The translations under genes and the position numbers were made by a program. The notes beneath the pieces were generated by a model. That model saw only the letters and a program-made list of their open reading frames with translations, made no database searches and was not told the DNA's origin. From Rubrivivax gelatinosus IL144 (GTDB taxonomy: Bacteria > Pseudomonadota > Gammaproteobacteria > Burkholderiales > Burkholderiaceae_C), in assembly GCF_000284255.1 (NCBI RefSeq), contig NC_017075.1:868001-932000 (forward strand): a stretch of DNA of 64,000 nt, given 5' to 3'. Below are positions 38,956 through 51,718 of this stretch, piece after piece (the stretch's first letter is position 1; every line of letters begins with the position of its first letter).

Positions 38956-40911
38956 ATGAAGAGTTCCCTCGTCTCGACGCTCGAAACGCTCGCCGCCTGG
39001 CGCCACGACGTGGATCGCCGCGTCGGCGCGCTGGCGCGTTTCCTCGCCGACCACGAACTGGCCGACGCCCCCCAGGCCGAGCGCCTGGCCTCGCTGCGCG
39101 AACGCCTGGCCTCCGAACGCATCGTGCTGGCCTTCGTCGCCGAGTTCTCGCGCGGCAAGTCCGAGCTGATCAACGCGATCTTCTTCGCCGCCACCGGCCG
39201 GCGCGTGATGCCGGCGACACCCGGCCGCACGACGATGTGCCCGGTCGAGCTGTTCCACGACCCGGCGCTGCCGCCGCGGCTGTCGCTGCTGCCGATCGAA
39301 ACCCGCCTGGCCGGCCAGTCGCTGGGCGAACTTCGCCGCCGCGACGAGGCCTGGCAGGTCCTGCCGCTGGACCCGCAGGACCCCGAGGCGCTGGCGCAGA
39401 CGCTGGCCGCCGTCACGCGCACGCGCCGCGTGCCGGTCGGCGAGGCGCGTGCGCTGGGTTTCTGGCACGACGAGCGCCCCGAAGACAACCCGCCGGTGCT
39501 GGCCGACGGCCAGGTCGAGGTGCCGGCCTGGCGCCACGCGCTGATCAACTTCCCGCACGAGTTGCTGTCGCGCGGTCTGGTCGTCGTCGACACGCCGGGG
39601 CTCAACGCGATCGGCGCCGAGCCCGAGCTGACGCTGTCGCTGCTGCCTTCGGCGCACGCCTGCGTCTTCGTGCTCGCGGCCGACGCCGGCGTCACGCGGT
39701 CCGACCTCGCGATCTGGCGCGAGCACCTGGGCGGCGACGCGCTGGAGCGTTTCGTCGTGCTGAACAAGATCGACACGCTGGCCGACCCGCTGGCCGCGCC
39801 GGCCGTCGTCGCGGCGCAGATCGAGCACCAGCGCGACGCCAGCGCCGCGGCGCTGGGCATCACGCGTTCGCGAGTATTCCCGCTGTCGGCGCGCGAGGCG
39901 CTGGCCGCGCGTGTGTCCGGCGACGATGCGGCGCTGCAAGCCAGCCGCCTGCCGCTGCTGGAGGCGGCGTTGACCGCCGAGCTGATCCCACGCCAGCACG
40001 AGGTGCTGGCCCAGGCCACCGCCGGCAGCGCGCAGCAGATGCGCAGCGCCGCCGCGCGCCGCCTGGCCGACCGCCGCCGCCAGCTGGCCGAGCAGTTGCT
40101 CGAGCTGCGTGGCCTGCGCGGCAAGAGCGCCGCCAAGGTGCGGCTGATGCTCGAGCGCGTGGAAGCCGAGTCGGCCGAGTTCGACGGCTGCGTCAAGCGC
40201 CTGGCCGCGCTGCGCCTGGTGCAGTCGCGCCAGCTGACGGCGGTGCAGGAGCGCCTGGGCAGCGACGCGCTGCGCACCGAGGTCGCGGCGATGCTGTCGG
40301 CCATCGGCGGCCGGCCTTTCGCCGGCGGCGCACGCGAAGCCTTCGCGACGCTGTTCAAGCGCCTGCGTGCGGCGCTGTCCGAAGCCAGCGTGCGCAGCGA
40401 CGAGATGCGCCGCATGCTGGATTCCAGCTTCGTGCAGCTCAACGCCGAACACGGTTTTGCCTTCGCGCTGCAGCCGCCGCCGCCGCTGAACGTGCACGTC
40501 GACGAGCTCGACGCGCTGGAGCAGACCTACGGCCGCCACCTCGGGCTGGCGCAAGCCTGGCGGCTGGCGCTGCCCGGCGCCACCGAGCAGCTGCGCCGCG
40601 TGCTGCTGGCGGCGCTGCGCACGGTGTTCGAACGCGCGGTGCACGACGTCGAAGGCTGGAGCCGCTCGCAGTCGGCGCAGGTCGACGAGCAGCTGCGCGA
40701 ACGCCGCCGTGCCTTCCGCCGCCGCCGCGAGGCGCTGGAGCGCATCCAGTCCGCCGCCGGCGAGTTGGAAGGGCGCATCGCCGAGGTCGAGCAGCAGGAC
40801 CAGCACCTGCTGGCGCTTCAGGTCGGGCTGGACCGTCTGGTCGACGAACTCGTGGCCAGCGCGCGCGAAGCCGTCACCGCCGCCGCGCCACGTGCGCTAG
40901 ACGCCGCCTGA
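38956..40911 (+). CDS. Dynamin-family GTPase
   Basis: A 651-residue large GTPase. The P-loop is FSRGKSELINAIF (about residue 69), switch I contains PGRTTMCPVE, the G3 motif is VVVDTPGLNAIG and the G4 motif VVLNKIDTLAD, so nucleotide binding looks intact. The C-terminal half is predicted coiled coil (ADRRRQLAEQLLELRGL and the REALERIQSAAGELEGRIAE region). No obvious transmembrane helix is seen. It starts 73 bases after mutM and its stop overlaps the mutY start (TGATG). Bacterial dynamins remodel membranes; why this one sits between two 8-oxoguanine repair genes is unknown. Confidence 0.86.
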   Translation: MKSSLVSTLETLAAWRHDVDRRVGALARFLADHELADAPQAERLASLRERLASERIVLAFVAEFSRGKSELINAIFFAATGRRVMPATPGRTTMCPVELFHDPALPPRLSLLPIETRLAGQSLGELRRRDEAWQVLPLDPQDPEALAQTLAAVTRTRRVPVGEARALGFWHDERPEDNPPVLADGQVEVPAWRHALINFPHELLSRGLVVVDTPGLNAIGAEPELTLSLLPSAHACVFVLAADAGVTRSDLAIWREHLGGDALERFVVLNKIDTLADPLAAPAVVAAQIEHQRDASAAALGITRSRVFPLSAREALAARVSGDDAALQASRLPLLEAALTAELIPRQHEVLAQATAGSAQQMRSAAARRLADRRRQLAEQLLELRGLRGKSAAKVRLMLERVEAESAEFDGCVKRLAALRLVQSRQLTAVQERLGSDALRTEVAAMLSAIGGRPFAGGAREAFATLFKRLRAALSEASVRSDEMRRMLDSSFVQLNAEHGFAFALQPPPPLNVHVDELDALEQTYGRHLGLAQAWRLALPGATEQLRRVLLAALRTVFERAVHDVEGWSRSQSAQVDEQLRERRRAFRRRREALERIQSAAGELEGRIAEVEQQDQHLLALQVGLDRLVDELVASAREAVTAAAPRALDAA

Positions 40912-41984
40912 TGCCGGCCGCCGGCATCGCCGCGCGCGTCGTGCGCTGGCAGCGCGAACACGGCCGCCACACGCTGCCGTGGCAGAACACGCGCGACCCG
41001 TACCGCATCTGGCTGTCCGAGGTGATGCTGCAGCAGACCCAGGTGGCGACGGTGCTGGGCTACTACGAGCGTTTCCTGCAGCGCTTCCCCGACGTCGCGG
41101 CGCTCGCCGCCGCGCCGCTGGACGAGGTGCTGGCGCTGTGGAGCGGGCTGGGCTACTACAGCCGCGCGCGCAACCTGCACCGCTGCGCGCAGGCCGTCGT
41201 CGCCGAGCACGGCGGGCGTTTCCCGCCCGACGCCGCGACGCTGGCGACGCTGCCCGGCATCGGCCGCTCGACGGCGGCGGCGATCGCCGCCTTCGCCTAC
41301 GGCGAGCGCGCCGCGATCCTGGACGGCAACGTCAAGCGTGTGCTGACACGCGCGATCGGTTTCGCCGGCGACCTGGCGCGCCCGGCCGAGGAGCGGGCAC
41401 TGTGGCGCGAAGCCGAGGCGCTGCTGCCGGAAGAAGGCATCGAGCGCTACACCCAGGGCCTGATGGACCTGGGCGCGACCGTCTGCCTGGCGCGCCGGCC
41501 GCAATGCCTGCTGTGCCCGCTGGCCGAGGTCTGCGTCGCGCGTATCGAAGGCACGCCCGAAAGCTACCCGGTGAAGACACGCACGCTGCGCCGCGGCCGG
41601 CGTCGCCACGCGCTGCTGTGGCTGCGGCGCGCCGACTCGGTCTGGCTGGTGCAGCGCCCCGATACCGGCGTCTGGGCGGGGCTCTGGAGCCTGCCCGAGT
41701 ACGAATCGGCCGAGGCGCTGCAGGCGCTGGTCGCCGGCTGGCCGGGGCAGGGCGCCTGGCTGGACCCGTTCGTGCACGTGCTGACGCACCTGGACTGGAC
41801 GCTGGAGCCGCTGCGCTGGACGCTGCCGCCGGCGCTGGCCGCCGAGCCGGGCGCCGTCGAAGCCGCCTTGCCGGCCGGTCGCTGGTTCACGCGCGCCGAG
41901 GCGCTGGCCGCCGGGCTGCCGGCGCCGGTGCGGCGCCTGCTGGAGGCGGATCAGCCGATGACGATGGACTTGTCGCGCAGGTAG
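40911..41984 (+). CDS. mutY: Adenine DNA glycosylase
   Basis: Removes adenine mispaired with 8-oxoguanine. The 357-residue protein has the catalytic glutamate in IWLSEVMLQQTQVATV, the helix-hairpin-helix LATLPGIGRSTAAAIAAFAYG and catalytic aspartate in ILDGNVKRVLTR. The [4Fe-4S] ligands follow as CLARRPQCLLCPLAEVC, then a C-terminal Nudix-like domain. It starts at an ATG overlapping the GTPase stop, and its last 34 bases overlap the convergent LON-domain gene. Confidence 0.97.
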   Translation: MPAAGIAARVVRWQREHGRHTLPWQNTRDPYRIWLSEVMLQQTQVATVLGYYERFLQRFPDVAALAAAPLDEVLALWSGLGYYSRARNLHRCAQAVVAEHGGRFPPDAATLATLPGIGRSTAAAIAAFAYGERAAILDGNVKRVLTRAIGFAGDLARPAEERALWREAEALLPEEGIERYTQGLMDLGATVCLARRPQCLLCPLAEVCVARIEGTPESYPVKTRTLRRGRRRHALLWLRRADSVWLVQRPDTGVWAGLWSLPEYESAEALQALVAGWPGQGAWLDPFVHVLTHLDWTLEPLRWTLPPALAAEPGAVEAALPAGRWFTRAEALAAGLPAPVRRLLEADQPMTMDLSRR

Positions 41985-42562
41985 CCGTCGACGATCGACA
42001 GCCGGATCACCGGGTCTTCGAGTTCCATCAGCTTCTGCTTGGCCGCCAGCGGCACCGGCAGCAGCTCGCACCAGCGGTTGGCCACCCAGCCGGCATCGTC
42101 GAAGCGGTAGGGCTCGGCAAACGGCTGGTGGCCTTGTTCGTCGAGTTTGTGGATCGCCTCCTGCAGCGCCTGCACCGTCGGCTGCATCGCTTCGCCGGGC
42201 GCACGCAGCGCGTCGGCGGCGATCTCCTCGACCTCGCAGGTCCACAGCCCGTCGGCCTGCTGCTCGGGTGTGGCCGCAAGACGGAAACGTTCCAGCCCGG
42301 TGCCGCGCACGCGCAGCAGCCCGGGGCCGTCGGCGTCGACTTCGTCGAGCCTCACGGTGACGCCGACCCGTTCGAGCTTGACGCCCTGCGCCGCGGTGCC
42401 GGTCTCGCGCCCCTGCTGCAGGCAGACGATGCCGAAGCCCGTGCCTTCGCGCAGGCAGCGCGCGACGAGGTCCAGATACCGCGCCTCGAAGACCTTCAGG
42501 CCCACCAGCCCGTCGGGGAAGAGCACGGCCCGCAGCGGGAACAGCGGCAGCGGTTCAGCCAC
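41951..42562 (-). CDS. LON substrate-binding-domain protein
   Basis: A 203-residue protein consisting only of the LON N-terminal domain (PUA-like fold), without ATPase or protease parts. It begins [29 protein letters not shown] with the family's LPLFPL and FE(A/P)RY motifs. A helical C-terminal half holds [25 protein letters not shown]. It overlaps rapZ by eight bases upstream and mutY convergently downstream. Such stand-alone proteins are common in proteobacteria; their role is unclear. Confidence 0.88.
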   Translation of the reverse strand: MAEPLPLFPLRAVLFPDGLVGLKVFEARYLDLVARCLREGTGFGIVCLQQGRETGTAAQGVKLERVGVTVRLDEVDADGPGLLRVRGTGLERFRLAATPEQQADGLWTCEVEEIAADALRAPGEAMQPTVQALQEAIHKLDEQGHQPFAEPYRFDDAGWVANRWCELLPVPLAAKQKLMELEDPVIRLSIVDGYLRDKSIVIG

Positions 42563-43478
42563 GGGCGTCCAGTTCGCGGTGGCGGATCAGCGTCGCCTGA
42601 CGGGCTTCGAAACGCTGCGCCAGCCACTCGACGCCGTAGACCGAGCGGTGCTGGCCGCCGGTGCAGCCCAGCGCCACCGTCAGGTAGCTGCGCTGGTTGT
42701 CCTCGAACGCCGGCAGCCAGCGGTCGATGAAGGCCGCGATCTGCTCCAGCATCTCGCCGACGTCGTTCTGCGCGCGCAGGTAGGCGGCCACCGGCTCGTC
42801 GCGGCCGGTCAGCGCGCGCAGCTCGCGCACGTAGTACGGGTTGGGCAGCGCGCGCATGTCGAAGACGTAGTCGGCGTCCAGCGGCACGCCCTGCTTGAAG
42901 GCGAAGCTCTCGAAGACCAGCGTCAGCGCCGATTCGCGGGCGCCGGCCAGGCCGCGCACCCAGGCGCGCAGCACGCCGGGGCGCAGCTGGCTGGTGTCGA
43001 TGACGGTGGACTTCTCGCGCAGCTCGGCGAGCAGCTCGCGTTCGAGCTCGATCGCCTCGACCAGCGCACGTGCGGCGTCACCGCCGGCCGGCACCGAGGA
43101 CAGCGGGTGCGGGCGGCGCGTCTCGGAGAAACGCCGCACCAGCGCGTCGGTGCTGGCGTCCAGGAACAGCGAGCGCACCTTCAGCCCTTCGGCGCGCAAC
43201 TCGTCGATCAGCGGCAGCAGCAGCGGCAGCGAGCCGACGGTGCGCACGTCGACCGCGACGGCGACGCGCCGCGTCCAGCGTTCGTGCTCCAGGCGCACGA
43301 ACTCGCGCAACAGCTCCGGCGGCAGGTTGTCGACGCAGAAGTAGCCGGCGTCTTCGAGCGCGTGCAGCGCGATCGACTTGCCCGAGCCCGAGATCCCGGT
43401 GACGAGCACGATCTCGTTGCCGTTGCCGTCGGGCAGCGGTGCCCATTCGCTGGGCGGGGGGTCGACGAAACCGCTCAT
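42555..43478 (-). CDS. rapZ: RapZ-type RNase adapter / nucleotide-binding protein
   Basis: P-loop protein; in E. coli RapZ hands the sRNA GlmZ to RNase E to tune amino-sugar synthesis. The 307-residue protein has Walker [40 protein letters not shown], and the C-terminal [19 protein letters not shown] motif. The start overlaps the recN stop by four bases. The betaproteobacterial neighbours hprK and ptsN are not here. An RNA-adapter role in this organism is extrapolated from E. coli. Confidence 0.92.
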   Translation of the reverse strand: MSGFVDPPPSEWAPLPDGNGNEIVLVTGISGSGKSIALHALEDAGYFCVDNLPPELLREFVRLEHERWTRRVAVAVDVRTVGSLPLLLPLIDELRAEGLKVRSLFLDASTDALVRRFSETRRPHPLSSVPAGGDAARALVEAIELERELLAELREKSTVIDTSQLRPGVLRAWVRGLAGARESALTLVFESFAFKQGVPLDADYVFDMRALPNPYYVRELRALTGRDEPVAAYLRAQNDVGEMLEQIAAFIDRWLPAFEDNQRSYLTVALGCTGGQHRSVYGVEWLAQRFEARQATLIRHRELDARG

Positions 43479-45133
43479 CTGAGGTTCCCCGCGAGCATCG
43501 CCTCGGCATGCGCGCGGCTGGTGCTGGTGAGACGTTCGCCGCCGAGCATGCGCGCGACCTCGGCGACACGGGCCTCGCCGGCGACGGGGCGCACCTCGCT
43601 GACCGTGGCCTTGCCCTGCAGCGCCTTGGCGACGACGAAATGGTGGTCGGCGCAGGCCGCGACCTGCGCCAGATGGGTGACGGCCAGCACCTGCGTCGTG
43701 CCGCCGAGCTGCTTCATCAGCCGGCCGACGCTGTCGGCCACGGCGCCGCCGACGCCGGCGTCGATCTCGTCGAAGATCAGCGTCTGCGCGCCGTCGCCGG
43801 GTGCGTTGGCGGCCGTGGTGACGGCGATCGCCAGCGCCAGGCGCGACAGCTCGCCGCCCGAGGCGATCTTGGCGATCGCACGCGGCGTGCTGCCGGCGTG
43901 GCCGGCGACGCGCAGCTCGACGCTTTCCAGCCCGTAGGCCTGCGGCTCGTCCTGCGCCACCAGCGCGACCTCGAAACGCCCGCCGGCCATGCCCAGTTGC
44001 TGCATCGCCTGCGTCACCGCGTCGGCGAGCTTGGGCGCCGCCTTGGCGCGGGCGCGGCTGATCTTCTTCGCCTCGTCGCGCCAGGCGCGTTCGGCCGCGG
44101 TGGCGGCGCGTTCCAGGCCGTCGAGGTCGGCCGCGGCGTCCAGCGCCGCGAGTTCGGCCTTCCAGCCGGCCAGCAGCGCCGGCAGCTCGGGCGGCTGGCG
44201 CCGGTAACGCCGCGCCAGCGAGACCCAGGCGCCCAGGCGGGCGTCGAGATCGGCCAGGCGTTCGGGGTCGGGCTCGCTGCGCGACAGGTAGGCGCCCAGC
44301 GTGTGCGTGGCGTCTTCCAGCTGCGCCTGGGCGCCGCGCAGCACCTCGACGACCGAAGCCAGCTCGGCGTCGTAGCGCTGCACTTCCTCCAGCGCGTCGA
44401 TGGCGCGGGAGATCAGGGCGTCGGCCGAGGGTTCGCCTTCGGCGGTGGCGTCGAGCGCGGTGCGTGCGCCGTCGAGCAGGGCCTGGCCGTGCGCCAGGCG
44501 CTGGTGTTCGGCGTTCAGCTCGTCCCACTCGTGTTCGCCGGGCGCGAGCTTGTCGAGTTCGCCGATCTGCCAGGCCAGGCGTTCGCGTTCACGCTCCAGC
44601 GTGTCGCGCTGCGCGCGGGCGGCGTCCAGCGCGGCCAGCGCCTGGCGCCAGGCGGCCCAGCGAGCGGCCATCGCCCGGGTGTCGGCGCCGGCCTGGGCGT
44701 CGAGCAGCGCGCGCACCGCGGCCGGGCGCGTCAGGCTCTGCCAGGCGTGCTGGCCGTGGATGTCGACGAGGTGGTCGGCGGCCTCGCGCAGCTGGGTGAC
44801 GGTGGCCGGGCTGCCGTTGATCCACGCCCGGCTCTTGCCCTGGGCGTCGATCGTGCGGCGCAGCAGCAGCGCCGGCTCGGCGGCGAAGCCGGCTTCGTCC
44901 AGCCAGGCGGCCAGCGAGGGCGGGGCGTCGAATTCGGCGGCGACCTCGGCGCGTGGCGCGCCTTCGCGCACCAGCGTGGCGTCGCCACGCGCGCCCAGCG
45001 CCAGTTGCAGCGCGTCGATCAGGATGGACTTGCCGGCACCGGTCTCGCCGGTGAGCACGCTGAAGCCGGTGTCCAGCTCGATCTCCAGGCGTTCGACGAT
45101 GACGACGTCGCGAAGAGAAAGTCGGCGGAGCAT
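43475..45133 (-). CDS. recN: DNA repair protein RecN
   Basis: SMC-like ATPase of double-strand-break repair. The 552-residue protein has Walker [22 protein letters not shown] at residues 27-47, a long central coiled-coil region (about 160-370), the signature [14 protein letters not shown] and Walker [14 protein letters not shown] near the C-terminus. The adjacent intergenic region upstream holds a cluster of hairpins. In many bacteria recN is induced by DNA damage; no LexA box was recognised here. Confidence 0.96.
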   Translation of the reverse strand: MLRRLSLRDVVIVERLEIELDTGFSVLTGETGAGKSILIDALQLALGARGDATLVREGAPRAEVAAEFDAPPSLAAWLDEAGFAAEPALLLRRTIDAQGKSRAWINGSPATVTQLREAADHLVDIHGQHAWQSLTRPAAVRALLDAQAGADTRAMAARWAAWRQALAALDAARAQRDTLERERERLAWQIGELDKLAPGEHEWDELNAEHQRLAHGQALLDGARTALDATAEGEPSADALISRAIDALEEVQRYDAELASVVEVLRGAQAQLEDATHTLGAYLSRSEPDPERLADLDARLGAWVSLARRYRRQPPELPALLAGWKAELAALDAAADLDGLERAATAAERAWRDEAKKISRARAKAAPKLADAVTQAMQQLGMAGGRFEVALVAQDEPQAYGLESVELRVAGHAGSTPRAIAKIASGGELSRLALAIAVTTAANAPGDGAQTLIFDEIDAGVGGAVADSVGRLMKQLGGTTQVLAVTHLAQVAACADHHFVVAKALQGKATVSEVRPVAGEARVAEVARMLGGERLTSTSRAHAEAMLAGNLR

Positions 45134-45265
45134 GTCAGTCGGTCAGGTTGCCAAGCAACAAGGCGGCGTCAGGACTTCGGCGTCTCAAGCTGCCGCCGTG
45201 GACCGGCTTCGCCGGGCCACTGGCGGCGCCCCCTAGGGGGAGGCGCCGAAGGCGCTTCGGGGGGG
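45134..45265. repeat. Intergenic cluster of GC hairpins, probably a dispersed repeat
   Basis: The 132 bases between nadK and recN hold several perfect inverted repeats: CCGGC-TTC-GCCGG (45203-45215), CCCCCTAGGGGG (45229-45240) inside a larger GGCGCC-flanked palindrome (45225-45247), and GCGCC-GAA-GGCGC (45243-45255). This layered structure resembles dispersed intergenic palindromic elements of Burkholderiales. A T-tract is absent, and a second copy is not seen in the window, so repetition in the genome is inferred. Confidence 0.6.
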
Positions 45266-46150
45266 TCATACAACGCCTTCGTACCAGCGGAGTTTTCTGC
45301 GCAGCGTCGCGTAATAGCTCCAGCCGCGCGGATGAAGAAAACGCACCTTGTAGGCCGAGCGCCGCACCTGCACGCAGTCGCCGTGCGCCAGGCTGGCCAG
45401 GCTGTGCATGTCGAAGTGCGCCGAGGCGTCGCGGCCGGCGACCAGCGTAATGCGGATCGTCGCGCTGTCGGGCAGCACGATCGGCCGGTTCGACAGCGTG
45501 TGCGAGGCGATCGGCGCGAACACCAGCCCGGCGATGCCGGGGTGCAGGATGGGCCCGCCGGCCGACAGCGCGTAAGCCGTGGAGCCGGTGGGCGTGGCGA
45601 TGATCAGGCCGTCGCAGCGCAGGTTGGCGACGAAGTCGTCGTCGACGTCCACGCGCAGCTCGACCATGCTGGCCGTGACGCCGCGCGCCACCACCACGTC
45701 GTTGAGCGACAGCGCCTCGTGGATCGGCAGGCCGTTGCGGAAGACCTGGCCCTCCAGCATCGAGCGGTGCTCTTCCTCGTAGTCGCCGGCGATCATCGTC
45801 GCCAGCGCTTCCTTGTACTGGCCCACCGGCACGTCGGTGATGAAGCCGAGCCGGCCCTGGTTGATGCCGACCAGCGGCAGGTTGTGGCGCGAGAACTCGC
45901 GCGCGATGCCGAGCATCGTGCCGTCACCGCCGACGACGACGGCGAAGTCGCAGCATTCGCCCAGCGCCTGCGCGTCGTGGGCGCCGAACTCGGTGATGCC
46001 GGTGGCTTCGGCGGTCTCGCGCTCGAAATACACCTCCACGCCCTGTTCCCGCAGGAAACGGGCAACCTCCAGCAGCACCGGGGCGATGCCCTGTGCCTGG
46101 TACTTTCCGACGATCGCGGCGTGGCGGAACGGGGCCGGCATGCGGCGCAT
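45266..46150 (-). CDS. nadK: NAD kinase
   Basis: Phosphorylates NAD to NADP. The 294-residue protein carries [14 protein letters not shown] (GGDG motif, about residue 74), [14 protein letters not shown], and the second signature [25 protein letters not shown] near residue 180. I give the longest start; a second ATG three codons later (46141) is equally plausible. It is divergent from hrcA with 38 bases between starts and lies upstream of recN, a common betaproteobacterial order. Confidence 0.95.
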   Translation of the reverse strand: MRRMPAPFRHAAIVGKYQAQGIAPVLLEVARFLREQGVEVYFERETAEATGITEFGAHDAQALGECCDFAVVVGGDGTMLGIAREFSRHNLPLVGINQGRLGFITDVPVGQYKEALATMIAGDYEEEHRSMLEGQVFRNGLPIHEALSLNDVVVARGVTASMVELRVDVDDDFVANLRCDGLIIATPTGSTAYALSAGGPILHPGIAGLVFAPIASHTLSNRPIVLPDSATIRITLVAGRDASAHFDMHSLASLAHGDCVQVRRSAYKVRFLHPRGWSYYATLRRKLRWYEGVV

Positions 46151-46174
46151 TACACCATAGCGAAATGCGCTCTC

Positions 46175-46180
46175 TACAAT
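46175..46180 (+). promoter_or_regulatory. -10 element of hrcA
   Basis: TACAAT lies eight bases before the hrcA ATG. A weak -35 candidate, TTACAC, is at 46150-46155 with a long 19-base spacer. The predicted leader is nearly absent. No CIRCE operator (TTAGCACTC-N9-GAGTGCTAA) was found at this locus. Confidence 0.4.
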
Positions 46181-46188
46181 CCGAAACC

Positions 46189-47214
46189 ATGCTCGACGAC
46201 CGCGCCAAGACGCTGCTGAAAGCCCTCGTGGAGCGCTACATCGCCGACGGCCAGCCGGTGGGGTCGCGCACGCTCTCGCGTGCCTCGGGCCTGGACCTGT
46301 CGCCGGCGACGATCCGCAACGTGATGGCCGACCTGGAAGAGCTCGGCCTCATCGCCAGCCCGCACACCAGCGCCGGCCGGATCCCGACGGCGCGCGGCTA
46401 CCGGCTGTTCGTCGACACGATGCTCACCGCGCGCCCGATCGACCTGCAGACCGTCGCGCCCGAGCTGGCCGCGGCGCGCGAGCAGCTGCATCCCGACCAG
46501 CCGCAGCGTGTCATCGCCCAGGCGGCCTCGCTGCTGTCCAACCTGTCGAGCTTTGTCGGCGTCGTCAGCGCGCCGCGCAAGGCCGGGCTGATCCACCACA
46601 TCGAGTTCCTGCGCCTGGGCGAACGCCGGGTGCTGGTGATCCTCGTCGCGCCCGACGGCGACGTGCAGAACCGCGTCATCTTCACCGCACGCGACTACAC
46701 CCAGACCGAGCTGATCGAGGCCACCAACTTCCTCAACGCGCACTACACCGGGCTGGCGATCGAGGAGGTGCGCGAGCGCCTGAAGCACGAGGTCGACGCG
46801 CTGCGCGGCGAGATCGCGCAGCTGATGCAGGCCGCGGTGCAGGCCGGCGAGGAACTGGCCGACCGCAGCGAGAACGTCGTCGTCTCCGGCGAGCACAACC
46901 TGCTGGGCGTTCAGGACCTGGGCCACGACATGGCCGGGCTGCGCCGGCTGTTCGACGTCTTCGAGCAGAAGACCGAGCTGATGCGGCTGCTGGACGTCAG
47001 CAGCCGCGCCGAGGGCGTGCGCATCTACATCGGCGGCGAGAGCCAGGTCGTGCCGTTCGAGGAACTCTCGGTCGTCACCGCCCCTTATGAAGTGGACGGG
47101 CGTATCGTCGGCACGCTGGGCGTCATCGGCCCGACGCGCATGGCTTACGACCGCATGATCCGCATCGTCGACATCACGGCCCGGTTGGTCGGCAACGCCT
47201 TGTCCTCCCGTTGA
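46189..47214 (+). CDS. hrcA: Heat-inducible transcription repressor HrcA
   Basis: Represses groESL and dnaK operons by binding CIRCE elements; folding by GroEL keeps it active. The 341-residue protein has an N-terminal winged helix ([38 protein letters not shown] region, about residues 12-50), [18 protein letters not shown], and the C-terminal RIYIGGESQ and [18 protein letters not shown] motifs. The start [13 protein letters not shown] was chosen from the family N-terminus. It is divergent from nadK. Confidence 0.97.
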   Translation: MLDDRAKTLLKALVERYIADGQPVGSRTLSRASGLDLSPATIRNVMADLEELGLIASPHTSAGRIPTARGYRLFVDTMLTARPIDLQTVAPELAAAREQLHPDQPQRVIAQAASLLSNLSSFVGVVSAPRKAGLIHHIEFLRLGERRVLVILVAPDGDVQNRVIFTARDYTQTELIEATNFLNAHYTGLAIEEVRERLKHEVDALRGEIAQLMQAAVQAGEELADRSENVVVSGEHNLLGVQDLGHDMAGLRRLFDVFEQKTELMRLLDVSSRAEGVRIYIGGESQVVPFEELSVVTAPYEVDGRIVGTLGVIGPTRMAYDRMIRIVDITARLVGNALSSR

Positions 47215-47259
47215 GGGGCGGGCGCCCTGTGGGGCGAGGGTGTGAGGGATTGCCGGTGC

Positions 47260-47275
47260 GACATTGAGAAATGTC
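47260..47275. other. Perfect inverted repeat downstream of hrcA
   Basis: GACATT-GAGA-AATGTC forms a 6-bp stem with a four-base loop, 45 bases after the hrcA stop and 157 bases before the sensor-kinase start. It could be an operator for the kinase gene or part of the hrcA 3' end. The rest of the 202-base gap (47215-47416) shows a possible -10 (TATAAG near 47320) but nothing else clear. Confidence 0.35.
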
Positions 47276-47416
47276 AGATAGCTTCGGGCCAGCCCGGTAC
47301 ACGCTGTAACACTGTGCCCGGTATAAGCGGCACCAGGAGGGCTCGGCGTCAGAGGCCCGGCCATCCAAACCTCCGGCAACGATTCCGCGCACGAGACGCA
47401 GGCCGGGGCGAATCAA

Positions 47417-51160
<3,744 letters not shown>

Positions 51161-51181
51161 AATCGCCGTCTTCCTGCACGG

Positions 51182-51258
51182 GGGCCGTTAGCTCAGTCGG
51201 TTAGAGCAGAGGACTCATAATCCTTTGGTCCGGGGTTCGAGCCCCCGACGGCCTACCA
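51182..51258 (+). tRNA. tRNA with CAT anticodon (probably Ile2, possibly elongator Met)
   Basis: A 77-base tRNA with CCA encoded. The acceptor stem pairs GGGCCGT with ACGGCCT (first pair G-U), the D arm has TAGCTCAGTCGGTTAGAGC, the anticodon loop CTCATAA gives CAT (51216-51218), and the T loop is TTCGAGC. The GACTCATAATC...TTGGTC pattern resembles lysidine-modified tRNA-Ile2 more than elongator Met, but sequence alone by eye does not settle it. A TAGAAT -10 overlaps the kinase stop codon (51158-51163). Confidence 0.88.
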
Positions 51259-51339
51259 CCTGCCACCGGCTTGTGTGCGGTGACGCCGCTTGGCGGCGTT
51301 CGTGAGCCACCTATGATCCTGCATCGACAACCGCGACCC

Positions 51340-51702
51340 ATGCAGGACATCGTGACCGACTCGCTCCGAGATCTGGCGCAACAGCTCGACGCCTTTGCCC
51401 GCGAACGCGACTGGCAGACTTTCCACTCGCCGAAGAACCTTGCCTCCGCACTGATCGTCGAGGCCGGTGAGCTGCTCGAGCCCTTCCAGTGGTTGACCGA
51501 AAAGCAGAGCCGTGAGCTCTCCCCCGAACGTCGCGATGCCGTCGCCAGCGAGATCGCTGACGTGCTGCTCTACCTGATCCAGTTGTCCAGCGCGCTGGGC
51601 GTCGACCCGGTGGCCGCGGCGCAGGCGAAGTTGCGACTCAACGCCGAGCGTTATCCGGTCGACAAGGCGCGAGGCAACGCCCGCAAGCACGACGAACTGT
51701 GA
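51340..51702 (+). CDS. MazG-like nucleotide pyrophosphohydrolase
   Basis: A 120-residue all-alpha NTP pyrophosphatase of the MazG/dCTPP1 type, which hydrolyses nucleoside triphosphates to monophosphates and PPi. The metal-binding pattern is in ALIVEAGELLEPFQWL (ExxE) and EIADVLLYLIQLSSALG (ExxD), with the usual FARERDWQTFHSPKNLASAL N-terminus. I use the ATG at 51340; another at 51313 is possible. The gene has lower GC than its surroundings and lies 81 bases after the tRNA and 16 bases before the fusion gene, so the two are likely an operon. Confidence 0.9.
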   Translation: MQDIVTDSLRDLAQQLDAFARERDWQTFHSPKNLASALIVEAGELLEPFQWLTEKQSRELSPERRDAVASEIADVLLYLIQLSSALGVDPVAAAQAKLRLNAERYPVDKARGNARKHDEL

Positions 51703-51718
51703 GGTCGGGGCTGGCGGC

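Noticed and set aside
36216..40442. A 1408-codon open frame on the minus strand spanning the TPR gene, mutM and the GTPase gene
   Set aside because: It is out of frame with recognised genes, has Arg/Ala/Ser-rich low-complexity composition and no family motifs. Long spurious frames are expected at this GC content.
46100..46190. CIRCE operator at hrcA
   Set aside because: No TTAGCACTC-N9-GAGTGCTAA-like repeat is present in the nadK-hrcA gap.
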